Origin: Gossypium raimondii
Lineage: Eukaryota; Streptophyta; Magnoliopsida; Malvales; Malvaceae
Direction: 5' to 3'
DNA: 64,000 nucleotides
Assembly: GCF_025698545.1 (NCBI RefSeq)
Contig: NC_068576.1
Coordinates: 51,308,390 to 51,372,389 of the forward strand
Both the position numbers and the translations under genes were made by a program. The notes under the pieces were generated by a model, which saw only the letters and a list, made by a program, of their open reading frames with translations, was not told the origin of the DNA and ran no database searches. How positions within the stretch are numbered: the first letter of the stretch is position 1; every line of letters starts with the position of its first letter. This document shows, in pieces, positions 50,501-60,898 of the stretch.

Positions 50501-52130
50501 TAGAATAATACCAAAATAATAAAATATCATTTAAAAATTAAATTAAAATACTAATAAACTAATATTTATTTAATTAATATAAAATATCTCCAACATCATC
50601 ATTATCTTCTAGATTTCTCTCTCTTCTAATTGACCATTTTGCCCTTTACGATCTTTTAAAATTCCATCATTGAGTCATCACTTAATTTGGTAAAATTGCA
50701 ATTTAGTCCCTCAAAATTCTTCACCTTTTTCAATTTGGTCCTAATCCATCCATTTTCCTTAGTTTCTAGATCATTCCACCCTTAAAATATTTACACCATT
50801 GGTCTTTCAACTTTTTCATATTTATACTTTAGCCCCTTAATTTTTGAGTATTTACTCTTAGGCAACAAAACTTTTCTCACTTTTACAATTTAATCCTTTC
50901 TTGAATTAATATGTCATAATATACTTTCCAATGTTGACATAACTCAATTACTCTTTTATCACTTTATTTCCTTAATTTACCATATCGGGGATATTATCTT
51001 ACTTTCTTACTATAGAAATTTTCGGATATTACAATTTCATAGCTAGTTAACCCTTCTAGCTTCTAGAATTCAAATTCTACATTTTATACAAATAGGTCAT
51101 TTCCTTAATTAATCACTAATTCGATAAAATTTTCATATCAATATTTTCATGCAACCTTCTTATCATAATGCAACCCATGTCATAATTTTAAAATAAAATT
51201 TCCTCGTTGGATTTGTGGTCCCGAACCACTGTTCCACCTAGACCCAAAATCGGGCTGTTACAAATCTACCTAATGGAATTAGCTCTCTATGCTGATACTA
51301 TCACTGTAGACTATGACCTATGGAGGCAACGACGAGTGAAGAGTCAAGTAACCCCATCGATTGATGAAGTTTGCCAGAATCCGTTATTAGAGAAAATCCC
51401 ATCCGAGCTAGAAATTGCAAGACATGAATTTGAACGTGAAAAAGCCAAACTGTTGCGAGATATTAGTTCTCTCAAGGAGGAGAACTACCAGTTGAAGATT
51501 GATGTCAAAATTGAAAAATCCAGAACCGAAAAAGTCCAAAAAGAGGTTGAAGTTACGAGAAAGGATTTAAGGGACCTTCATTTGGAAAACAAGAAATTAA
51601 GAGGCACTATAAGAAATAGTGGATTGGGCAAAGCATCAGCAGAATGGAAGGAGGAACTAAGCAATATCAAATGTGGGATGGAATTCTGGAAAGCCAAAGC
51701 GAAGAAAGAAGAGGAAAGAGCTGCACGTGCTATGATAGAGTCGAGGAAGAAGAATGTTGAACACGAAGCTGTGACTGCAGAACTAACAGCTAGTCAGTCT
51801 GAGCATCAAGAGCTAAAAGGAAAAATTCGAAGTCTATAGAGTACACTGCAAGCTCGTCAGCAATATTTGGATGACCTCTTGAGGGCTTTAGAAGACAAGA
51901 ATGGTCAGCATGACAGAGACATTCGCGCCTATGAGAGAGCCCTCCAAGAAAAGGATATGTATCTCGGCAGTTTAATCAATGAAATTCGTAGGGCGGCTGC
52001 GCATGTAGTACAATTGTCAAATGAAGCGGAAGTTCTCAGTTGCCAATACCCTCCAAGCCAAAGATCAAGCATATCGGAGTTCCTGGAACGTGTAAAGAAG
52101 CAAGGAGATGCGGCTAAGAAGTTTGTGTAA
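47588..52130 (+). pseudogene. Extra ORF1 upstream of gag (Ogre type), broken and interrupted
   Basis: The N-terminal part (47588-48046) is open for 152 codons (ITQVTEKNVVVRDWSL, then TPTIEEYAALLRIDN). This resembles the plant-specific domain found in Ogre ORF1 proteins, possibly DUF7745. After 48046 the similarity continues through shifted frames to about 48765. There a 2.5-kb solo LTR intervenes, and coding resumes at 51263. The C-terminal part (to 51839 and, after a TAG, 51867-52130) is highly charged and helical, a probable long coiled coil (EFEREKAKLLRDISSLKEEN, YERALQEKDMYLGSLINEI). The function of Ogre ORF1 is unknown to me. Frameshifts, the stop and the insertion make it non-functional. 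Confidence 0.75.
48766..51262 (-). mobile_element. Solo LTR nested in ORF1 of the Ogre-like element
   Basis: 2497 bases beginning TGTAACACCCC and ending GGGCTGTTACA, flanked by the 5-base target duplication AATCT (48761-48765 and 51263-51267). It has no coding region, primer binding site or polypurine tract, so it is best read as a solo LTR left by recombination. The minus orientation is suggested because that strand starts TGTAACAGCCCGATTTTGGG, a common Malvaceae gypsy LTR start, but orientation is uncertain. Without it the host ORF reads on across the junction. Confidence 0.8.
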
Positions 52131-52387
52131 CTGTAAAACTAATATGGCAAAACTTTTTGTAATGGACTCTTTTGATAAATGAAACGCCCAAGTATGGGGC
52201 CATTTTGGAATCAACACCTATTTTTGCATATTTACGCATGATTAACATTCATTAATTATTCATTCATTCCTTACATGCTCATATATCCCTAATGATTCGC
52301 TAAGGTTAAAACCATCTAATCCACAGTTACCACACTACAAGTCTAGAATCACGTCACTCCTATAGGACGCGCTTAAGAGCTAGAACT

Positions 52388-55348
52388 ATGGATGCCGAAC
52401 TCAATGAAAGGATGGAAAGGATGGAAAGAACCCAAAGAGAGTTGCAGGAGCAACTGGCCAAGTCGCAGCAAGAGGCAAGAGATTTGATGGTGAGATCTCG
52501 AGAGGAATCGCTCGAGCAAAGAGATCAAATGACCAAAATGATGGAAATGATGATGGCCTTGGTCAAAGGAAAGGGACCTATGCAGAGCCCCGATATCGTA
52601 GAACTGCCTCAGTCAAGAGCTAATCAAGATCCACTTTATCCCCCAGGATTTACTCCACCTCATGTCCATACAATGCAAAGAGGATACCCCCAAAGAGAAC
52701 CTACAAGTCTGGAACAACATCCTGCTCCATCTGCTCATTTAGGACAGGGAATGTTTGTATCGAACCCTGGGGCTAATCCTTCAGATCCAATTGTTCCAGA
52801 CCTAGATGATCCTGTAGAAGAAGCAAGGCTGAGAATTGATGACAATAACGCTCAGGATAAGTATAGGATCCTGGAAGAGAGGATCAAGGCAGTAGAAGGC
52901 ACTGAAGTTTTCTCTGCTTTGAGTGCCAAAGAGTTCAGTTTGGTACCTGATTTGGTCCTACCCCCAAAATTTAAGGCACCTGATTTCGAGAAGTATGACG
53001 GAACAAGATGTCCAAAGGCGCATCTGATCATGTTTTGCCGAAAGATGACTAGTTATGTAAACGATGATAAATTGTTGGTGCATTGCTTTCAAGATAGTTT
53101 GGTTGGCTCAGCCCTTCGATGGTATAATCAACTCAGTAGAGAGAGAATCCGATCATGGAAGGATTTCGCTTCAGCATTCTGTGAGTAATATAGGCATGTA
53201 TCGGATATGGTGCCTGATCGACTAACCTTACAAATGATGGAAAAGAAGCCGACAGAGACTTTTCGACAATATGCACAAAGATGGAGGGATATCTCGACTC
53301 AGGTAGAGCCTCCGCTAACTAAGACAGAGATAATGGTCCTCTTCATTAATACTCTCAAAGCGCCGTTTTACGATAAATTGGTAGGAAGTGCCACAAAGGA
53401 CTTCGCGGATATTGTAATATCCGGGGAGCTTATTGAAAACGCCGTCAAGAGTGGGAGAATGGAAGGCCCTGAGAGTTCGAAGAGGGTAGTACCCGCAAAG
53501 AAAAAGGAGGCAGAGGCTCATATGGTTGGAACCGAGAGTCACTGTGCCCCCAATTCGTGCCCCGCCCAATCACGACCTCATTATCGCCCACCTTAAAACT
53601 TCTACTTTCCACCTCAAGGTCCTTACCATCAAGCACCTCCGTCTTACCTCGTTTATGCTATGAATAACCAAAGACCATTCACCTTGTTCCCACCAAACAC
53701 CATGCCTACACAAAGTCAACCTAAAAATGATCAAAGACCAGCAAGACCCATTCCTGAAAAACATCAATTCACCCCAATTCCTGTGCTATACGGAGAATTA
53801 TACCCGAAACTGTTGGAGAAGCAATTGATATCCCCACATTATATGGCACCCCTGAAGCCCCCTTACCCGAGGTGGTATGATCCTAATGCTAGTTGTGTGT
53901 ATCACGCTGGGAATCAAGGACACTCTACAGAAAATTGTGTGGCCTTTAAAAAGAGGGTTCAAGGTCTCATCGATGCTGGCATTTTACGATTTGATGGTGT
54001 TAGCAATGTGACGGGAAATCCTCTTCCTAACCATACTGGCGGGAATGTAAATGCGGTGACAGATGAAGACAGTTGGCAAGCCAAATGTGATGTTAATGAA
54101 GTAAGGACACATTTGAAGAAGGTATGGGAGATGATGATTGAAAATGGCTTGCTCTGTCCGTCTAGTAAGATCCTTAAAGAAGAAAGTACAAAAGACCAGA
54201 GTTTCTGTGATTTTCATGGCATCGAAGGGCATGACATCCAATCTTGCAGGGAAGTTAGAAAATTACTTCAAGACATGATGGATAACAAGGAGGTCAAAGT
54301 CTTTGATAGTGTGGAAGGGGCCGAGGAGAGAGAAATATGTGCCTCTGATGATCAATTGATGGCTTTCCCCTATAGCGTCGATAGACCCTTGGTGATTTAT
54401 TACGAGGCAAAGAAGGAAGAAGTTAGTCGAGAAGTTAAACCAAGTTTGATAAGTGAAGTACCTGCTCATTTCCCTTATAAGGACAACAAGGCAGTGCCTT
54501 GGAATTATGATGTCAATATCATTGTACCTGAGGGTGAAAAGTCCAAGGTTGTGAGTGAAGGTGTTAGCGGAGTAGAACATTTTACTCGTAGTGGAAGATG
54601 TTATTCTCCGAAGACGGTTGAGCCAAAGAAGAAGGTTGCTGGTCCGAGCCAAAAAGGAAAAGCACCAAAGTATGAGGTTGAGGATGATGTTGAAACACAA
54701 CTTGAGCAGGAAGATAAAAAGGCTGTGAATGAGGAGGAAGCACATGAGTTCTTAAAGTTTATTAAGCACAGTGAATATAGCGTCGTAGAACAATTAAACA
54801 AGCAGCCGGCCCGAATCTCGGTATTGTCTCTATTGTTGAACTCGGAGCCACATCGAAATGCCTTGTTAAAAGTGTTAAATCAAGCTTATGTGGTGAACAA
54901 TGTATCCGTGGAAAAGCTTGATAGGTGGGCAAATAATTTAAATGCAGATAATTTCATCTCTTTTAGTGATGACGAAATACCGCCAAATGGTAGGGGCTCC
55001 GTAAAAGCATTGCACATCACAACCAATTGCAAAGGTTACATATTACCAAATGTGATTATCGACAATGGATCTGCACTCAATGTTATGCCCTTGGCCACGC
55101 TTTCTAGGATGCCGGTTGACATGTCTTATCTGAGGCCTTGTTATTCTACAGTAAGGGCATTTGATGGGACACGGCGAGAAGTCATGGGAAAGATCAAAAT
55201 TCCTTTAAAAGTGGGGCCATATGTATATGATATCGAGTTTCAGGTCATGGACATCACGCCTTCATACAATTGCCTCTTAGGAAGACCTTGGATCCATTCT
55301 GTGGGCGCCTTCATCTCTCCATCAAAAAGTAAAGTTCATCATGGATAG
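52388..55348 (+). pseudogene. gag-protease region of the Ogre-like element
   Basis: One continuous frame is interrupted by in-frame TAA at 53186-53188 and 53594-53596. The N-terminus is a coiled coil (RMERTQRELQEQLAKSQQEA). The capsid-like retrotransposon gag domain lies around 52970-53450 (PPKFKAPDFEKYDGT, GSALRWYNQLSRERI, WKDFASAF). Two zinc-binding-like Cys/His segments follow (CVYHAGNQGHSTENC near 53897 and FCDFHGIEGHDIQSC near 54206). An aspartic protease comes near the end, with the Tat-type active-site version IDNGSALNVMP and the flap-side NCLLGRPWIHS. The frame then shifts around 55305-55320, so protease and the following region are out of register. Confidence 0.88.
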
Positions 55349-55817
55349 CCGTTTGATTACTGTTGGTGGTGAGAAAGACATCATCGCATCTATCTCTACT
55401 GATGCACCCTACATCGAAATAAGCGAGGAGGCGGTAGAATGTTCTTTTCGCTCCTTGGAATTTATCAATGCTACATTTGTTGCTGAAGGGAATAAGATCC
55501 CCATTCTCAAACTGTCAAGGAATACCGGGATGAGAATTAAGCTGACTGTGGGAAAAGGAGCTCGAGCGAGGAAAAGTTTGGGAAAATATCAACAATGGAT
55601 GGTTAGAGCTTTGAAACCAACGCACCAGAAGGGCCGATACGGTTTGGGGTTCAAACCAGATATACATCAAAGAAGAAAACAATTGCAGAAAGATCGAGAG
55701 AGAAGAATCGCAAGGGCTTCAGGCCAGGAATTAGGGTGGGAGCAGTTAGTGTATCCTCCTTTGTTAAGAACATTTACATCAGCAGGAGTGATGTACCCAG
55801 GGCAGAACAACTCGTAA
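55341..55817 (+). pseudogene. Post-protease region with G-patch-like motif
   Basis: 158 codons in a frame different from gag-protease. The middle is basic (GARARKSLGKYQQWMVRAL) with GRYGLGFKPDIHQRRKQLQ, a G-patch-like Gly-rich segment seen after the protease in Tat/Ogre polyproteins. It ends at a TAA that overlaps a consensus splice donor (GTAAGT at 55815-55820). Confidence 0.65.
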
Positions 55818-56376
55818 GTCACATTATTGATTGAAAAGGGTCTTCAGAATATCAGCCTAAATGCTATTGACAATGAGAATGATGAAATTAAGAATGCTTC
55901 AATGATACGCCTTGTCCTCCGTGATATGTTTTGAACAACCTGGATGCCGAGGACCTCCTTGTAGTTTTTAAGTCCCTTCGAGTAATGCTCAATGTTAACC
56001 CTTCATTTTGTGTGTCCTTAAACAAGAGGGTTCCTTTTGTAAGAGCTTATGTTTGCTCTTTATCATTTCAATGAACATTAATGAAGATGCATTTTGTTTT
56101 ATATTGTCATATTCTTTTCATTAACTTTGCGACTACTCCTTCATTCATATCCTTTTCTCGCATATATCTCATATCATCTTATATCATTGTGTGTTGATTA
56201 CAATACCTCAATACTCGCTATAGCCTTTTTCCATTCACCTTTCGTGCTCGGATATCAATGGCATGAATAATCCCGTTATGAATCTCGAAATCAATTTTGA
56301 GAAGGTTGTTTGTTTAGGAGAATTGAAGTCGATTTAAAATGTTGAAGATTGTGTCTCGCTCTCGACTTCATCGAGA
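55818..56376 (+). other. T-rich gap between protease and RT, possible element intron
   Basis: Only degenerate coding similarity is visible at its edges; the centre (about 55960-56220) is T-rich and non-coding. Ogre elements are reported to splice an intron between protease and reverse transcriptase. The position and base composition fit, but the exact acceptor cannot be named. Confidence 0.4.
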
Positions 56377-57378
56377 ATGGTGGAACAAGAAGAGAAACAA
56401 ATCCTACCCCATCAAGAATCTGTTGAGGTAGTTAACTTGGGGAACGAAGAAGAGAAACAAGAAGTGAAGATTGGGACTTCTATTTCAGAAAACACAATGC
56501 AAGATTTGATCGCCTTGCTCCATGAATACAAGGATGTGTTTGCCTGGTCTTATCAGGATATGCCAGGATTGAACACAAATATTGTGGTCCACAAGCTCCC
56601 ACTGAAACCAGAATGCAAGCCCGTTCAGTAGAAATTAAGAAGGATGAGACCCGAAATGCTGTTAAAGATAAAAGAAGAAGTCAAGAAACAATTTGACGCT
56701 GGCTTCCTACAAGTCTCAAAGTATCCAGAATGGGTAGCTAATATAGTCCCAGTGCCGAAGAAGGATGGCAAGGTGGGAATGTACGTGGATTATCGTGATC
56801 TAAATCAAGCAAGCCCTAAGGATAACTTTCCTTTACCGCACATCGACACTTTGGTGGATAATACGGCAAAGCATTCTCTATTTTCTTTCATGGATGGTTT
56901 CTCAGGATATAATCAGATAAAGATAGCTCCCGAAGACATGGAGAAAACTACATTCATAACAATGTGGGGAACCTTCTGCTACAAGGTAATGCCGTTCGGA
57001 TTAAAGAATGCTGGGGCAACATATCAGAGAGTCATGGTGACGCTATTCCATGATATGATGCACAAAGAAATAGAAGTTTATGTCGATGATATGATTGTCA
57101 AATCTCGGGAAGAAAAAGAGCATGTTGGGAGTCTTAGGAAGCTGTTTGAAAGATTAAGAAAGTTTCAGTTGAAGCTTAACCCGGCCAAATGTACATTTGG
57201 GGCTACCTCAGGAAAACTGCTAGGTTTCAAAGTTAGTGAAAGAGGTATCGAGGTTGATTCAGATAAGATAAAAGCTATACAAGATTGCCTCCCCCGCGTA
57301 CACAAAAGGAAGTCGAGGTTTTTTAGGAAGGTTGAATTACATTGCTCGATTCATTGCTCAACTTACCAATCAGTGTGA
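56377..57378 (+). pseudogene. Reverse transcriptase of the Ogre-like element
   Basis: Reading starts MVEQEEKQILPHQESVEVVN, passes an in-frame TAG at 56629-56631 and continues through the full RT core: VDYRDLNQASPKDNFPLP, MPFGLKNAGATYQR and the catalytic YVDDM (Asp at 57085-57090), then FGATSGKLLGF. Frame is lost near 57290 and not regained in this reading; further stops occur at 57389-57391 and 57419-57421 in the continuing frame. Lineage-typical sequence, defective copy. Confidence 0.9.
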
Positions 57379-57436
57379 CCCAATTTTTTGACTCCTTAGA
57401 AAACGTAATTCGGGAAAATGAAACGAGGAGTGCCAA

Positions 57437-59701
57437 GTGGCCTTCGACAAGATAAAACAGTATCTATCTAATCCTCCTGTGCTAGTACCGCCGACCCCTG
57501 GAAAACCCTTAATATTGTACCTGACCGTGTTCGAGAACTCAATGGGTTGCGTACTGGGGCAACATGATGAGTCAGGGAGAAGAGAAAAGGCAATTTACTA
57601 CCTCAGCAAGAAGTTCACAGAATATGAGGCAAAATACCCTTCAATTGAGAAGTTTTGTTATGCATTGATTTGGACGGTTCGAAGGCTCAGACAATACATG
57701 TTGTATCACACGACATGGTTAATTTCAAAACTGGACCCAATAAAGTACATGATGGAGTCACCTGCACTCTCAGGGAGGATGGCCCGATGGCAGATCCTAT
57801 TGACTGAGTATGACACTGTATATGTGAGCCAAAAGTCGATAAAGGGAAGCGCAATAGCTGACTTCTTGGCAAGTCGTACAACGGAGGAATACGAGCCTTT
57901 AAGATTTGAGTTCCCAGATGAAGATTTGATGTGCATTTCAGAAAAAGAGGGCAAGTCACCAAAAAGAAAGTCATGGAAGATGAGCTTTGATGGTGCATCA
58001 AATGCATTGGGGCATGGGATCGGAGCAGTCTTAGTGTCACCTGAAGGGGACCATTACCCACTTACTGCCAGATTGAATTTCTTCTGTACAAATAATATAG
58101 CGGAATATGAAGCTTGCATCATGGGACTTCGTGCAGCTATCAAGAGGAAAATCAAAATCTTAGAGGTACACGGGGACTCAGCACTAGTCATTTACCAAGT
58201 TCGTGGAGATTGGGAAGTAAGAGATTCAAAATTAGTCAAATACCGCGATCTCATTGCAGAGCTAATCAAGGAATTCTATGAAGTGACTTTTAACTACTTT
58301 CCACGGGAAGAGAATCAATTGGTTGATGCCCTAGCCACCTTGGCTTCGATGTTCAAAGCAAACAGAGAAAATGAAATAATGCCTATCCAAATGAGCATAT
58401 ATGAGACTCTCGTACACTGTTTTAGCATTGAGGAAGAGTCAGATGGACGACCATGGTTCCATGATATCCTAGAGTACATCAAGAATCAAGCGTACCCTGA
58501 GCAAGCAAATGAGAATGACAAAAGAACAATCAGAAGAATGGCGATTGGGTTTGTTCTTGACGGGGATACTCTATACAAAAGAGGAAAAGATCAAGTGCTC
58601 CTGAGGTACGTGGACGCTGTTGAAGCTAGAAAGATACTTGAGGAGGTTCATGAAGGGATTTGTGGAACGCATGCCAGTGGTTTCACCATGGCCAGGCAGA
58701 TTATGAGACTTGGTTATTATTGGCTGACGATGGAAAGTGATTGCATTGGTTACGCACGAAAATGCCACAAATGTCAAATTTATGGCGATAAAATTCATGC
58801 AGCTCCGTCGCCCTTTCATGTCATGACTTCTCCGTGGCCCTTTTCTATGTGGGGCATGGATGTTATAGGGCCGATTTCCCCGAAAGCTTCTAATGGACAT
58901 CGATTCATCTTTGTGGTTATAGACTACTTCACAAAATGGGTAGAAGCCACTTCGTTTGCTAATGTGACGAAGGCTGCGGTTTGTAAGTTCTTAAAAAAGG
59001 AGATTATATGTCCATATGGTCTGCCTGAAAGAATCATTTCAGATAATGCTTTAAATTTGAACAACAAGATGATGAAAGAAGTATGTGAGCAATTCCAGAT
59101 AAAACATCATAATTCTTCGCCCTATCGCCCAAAGATGAACGGAGCAGTAGAAGCCGCTAATAAGAACATTAAGAGAATTATTGGGAAGATGACTGAGACA
59201 TATAAAGACTGGCACGAGAAGCTACCATTCGCTTTGTATGCATATCGCACCTCAGTACGGATGTCTACGGGGGCAACTCCTTTTTCTCTGGTCTATGGAA
59301 TGGAAGCCGTTCTGCCTATCGAAGTAGAGATCCCATCCCTGCGCGTCTTGATGGAAACAAGGTTAGAGGAATCAGAGTGGGTTCGAGCTCGATATGATCA
59401 GCTAAACCTTATTGAAGGGAAACACTTGAAGGCAATTTGTCATGGACAGATGTACCAGAAGAAAATGATTACGGCCCATGATAAAAAGGTGCGGCCAAGA
59501 GAATTTCGCGAAGGAGAGCTCGTACTGAGAAAGATTCTCCCGATACAGAAGGACTTTCGAGGAAAATGGTCACCAAATTGGGAAGGGCCATACATTGTAA
59601 AAAAGGCATTCTCAGGAGGGGCTCTGATTCTCACTGAAATGGACCGGAAAGAATTACCTAATCCAGTGAACTCAGATGCTGTGAAGAAATATTATGCTTA
59701 A
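57437..59701 (+). pseudogene. RNase H, second RNase H and integrase of the Ogre-like element
   Basis: 754 open codons, but severed from RT by the upstream frame loss. Residues 1-150 hold the RT-linked RNase H (LGQHDESGRREKAIYYLS). Residues about 178-310 hold a second, archaeal-type RNase H with acidic residues in WKMSFDGAS, IAEYEACIMGL, VHGDSA and NQLVDALA, a hallmark of the Tat lineage. The integrase follows: an HHCC zinc-binding segment (HEGICGTH, CHKC), then the catalytic triad Asp475 (GMDVIG), Asp536 (ISDNA) and Glu572 (GAVEAA), with exactly 35 residues between the last two. The C-terminal tail has RKILPIQKDFRGKWSPNW and WEGPYIV and no chromodomain. This is the best preserved part of the element. 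Confidence 0.92.
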
Positions 59702-59761
59702 AAAAAACAAAAAAACAAAAAAAAACAAAAAAAACAGAAAAACAAAAAAAAAGAAGAAAAA

Positions 59762-59838
59762 ATCAAGATGAAAACCCGAAAAGGGCGTCTTGATAAACAA
59801 AAAAAGATTAGGATGAAAACCCGAAAGGGTGTCCTAAT
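59762..59838 (+). other. Two tandem hairpins with compensatory stem changes
   Basis: Hairpin 1 pairs ATCAAGA (59762-59768) with TCTTGAT (59788-59794). Hairpin 2 pairs ATTAGGA (59807-59813) with TCCTAAT (59832-59838). Both enclose TGAAAACCCGAAA followed by GGG, which adds an inner CCC/GGG pairing. Two stem positions differ between the hairpins and both partners changed together. They lie just after the integrase stop and a long A-rich stretch. Confidence 0.7.
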
Positions 59839-60045
59839 GAAGTGGGCTCGGGCTTGAAGAAGCCAATTGGCTTGAACGGGGAGTTGAATGGCGAGGTTAC
59901 AATATTTGAAGCATTCTCAGAAGCTCAAAATCTTCTACACAAGAAGCCGTGCTCGAAAAGATCCAAGATGAAGAAACGTGGAAAGTTCATGCATTGGATA
60001 TCTAGAGCATTTCTGGCCATCATAATTTCTGCTTTTTTCAAAAAA

Positions 60046-60790
60046 TCAACTCATAATACAGAGGAGAGTTGAGCCTCGGGTCACGCTGAGGTATTTTTTT
60101 AATTTCTGTTTTTTTTTCAAAAAATCAACTCATAATACAGAGGTGAGTTGAGCCTCGGGTCACGCTGAAGTATTTTTTTAAATTTATGCTTTTTTCAAAA
60201 AATCAACTCATAATACAGAGGTGAGTTGAGCCTCGGGTCACGCTGAGGTATTTTTAAATTTCTGCTTTTTTAAAAAAATCAACTCATAATACAGAGGTGA
60301 GTTGAGCCTCGGGTCATGCTGAGGTATTTTTAATTTCTGTCTTTTTTAAAATCAACTCATAATACAGAGGTGAGTTGAGCCTCGGGTCATGCCGAGGTAT
60401 TTCTTTTAAATTTTCGTTTTTCAAAAAATCAACTCATAATACAGAGGTGAGTTGAGCCTCGGGTCATGCCGAGGTATTTCTTTTAAAATTTCGTGTTTCA
60501 AAAATCAACTCATAATACAGAGGTGAGTTGAGCCTCGGGTCATGCCGAGGTATTTCTTTTAAATTTTCGTTTTTCAAAAATCAACTCATAATACAGAGGT
60601 GAGTTGAGCCTCGGACCATGCCGAGGTATTTCTTTTAAATTTATGTTTTTTGAAAAATCAACTCATATTGCGAGAGGTGAGTTGAGCCTCGGGGCACATG
60701 TCGAGGTATTTTCGATTTTTGTTTTTCGAAGATCAAATCATAATCCAATAGGTGAGTTGAGTCTCGGGTCGCACGCCGAGCTGTTCTCGA
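60046..60790 (+). repeat. Tandem array, about ten copies of a ~75-bp unit with inverted repeats
   Basis: Units start near 60046, 60125, 60203, 60279, 60351, 60429, 60502, 60579, 60657 and 60732. Each contains CAACTCA, a short loop and TGAGTTG, then CCTCGG, a short loop and CCGAGG (or CTGAGG, still pairing through a G-U). T-rich spacers separate them. The last copies are the most divergent. Tandem repeats between the integrase and the 3' LTR are known in Ogre elements. Confidence 0.85.
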
Positions 60791-60881
60791 TTTCTGCTTT
60801 TCAAATAAAGAGGAAAATTTTGGATGGTCGAACAAAATTCAGTGCTTTTTAGTCTTTGCTCTATCCCTGTTTCACAGCGAT

Positions 60882-60898
60882 GAGCAAAGAGGGACAAC
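60882..60898 (+). other. Polypurine tract
   Basis: GAGCAAAGAGGGACAAC directly abuts the 3' LTR start at 60899, the position and composition expected for the plus-strand primer. Confidence 0.75.

Noticed and set aside
60046-60790. Regularly spaced repeats suggesting a CRISPR array
   Set aside because: The units are contiguous tandem copies with T-rich spacers that are themselves related, sit inside a plant retrotransposon, and no cas gene is present.
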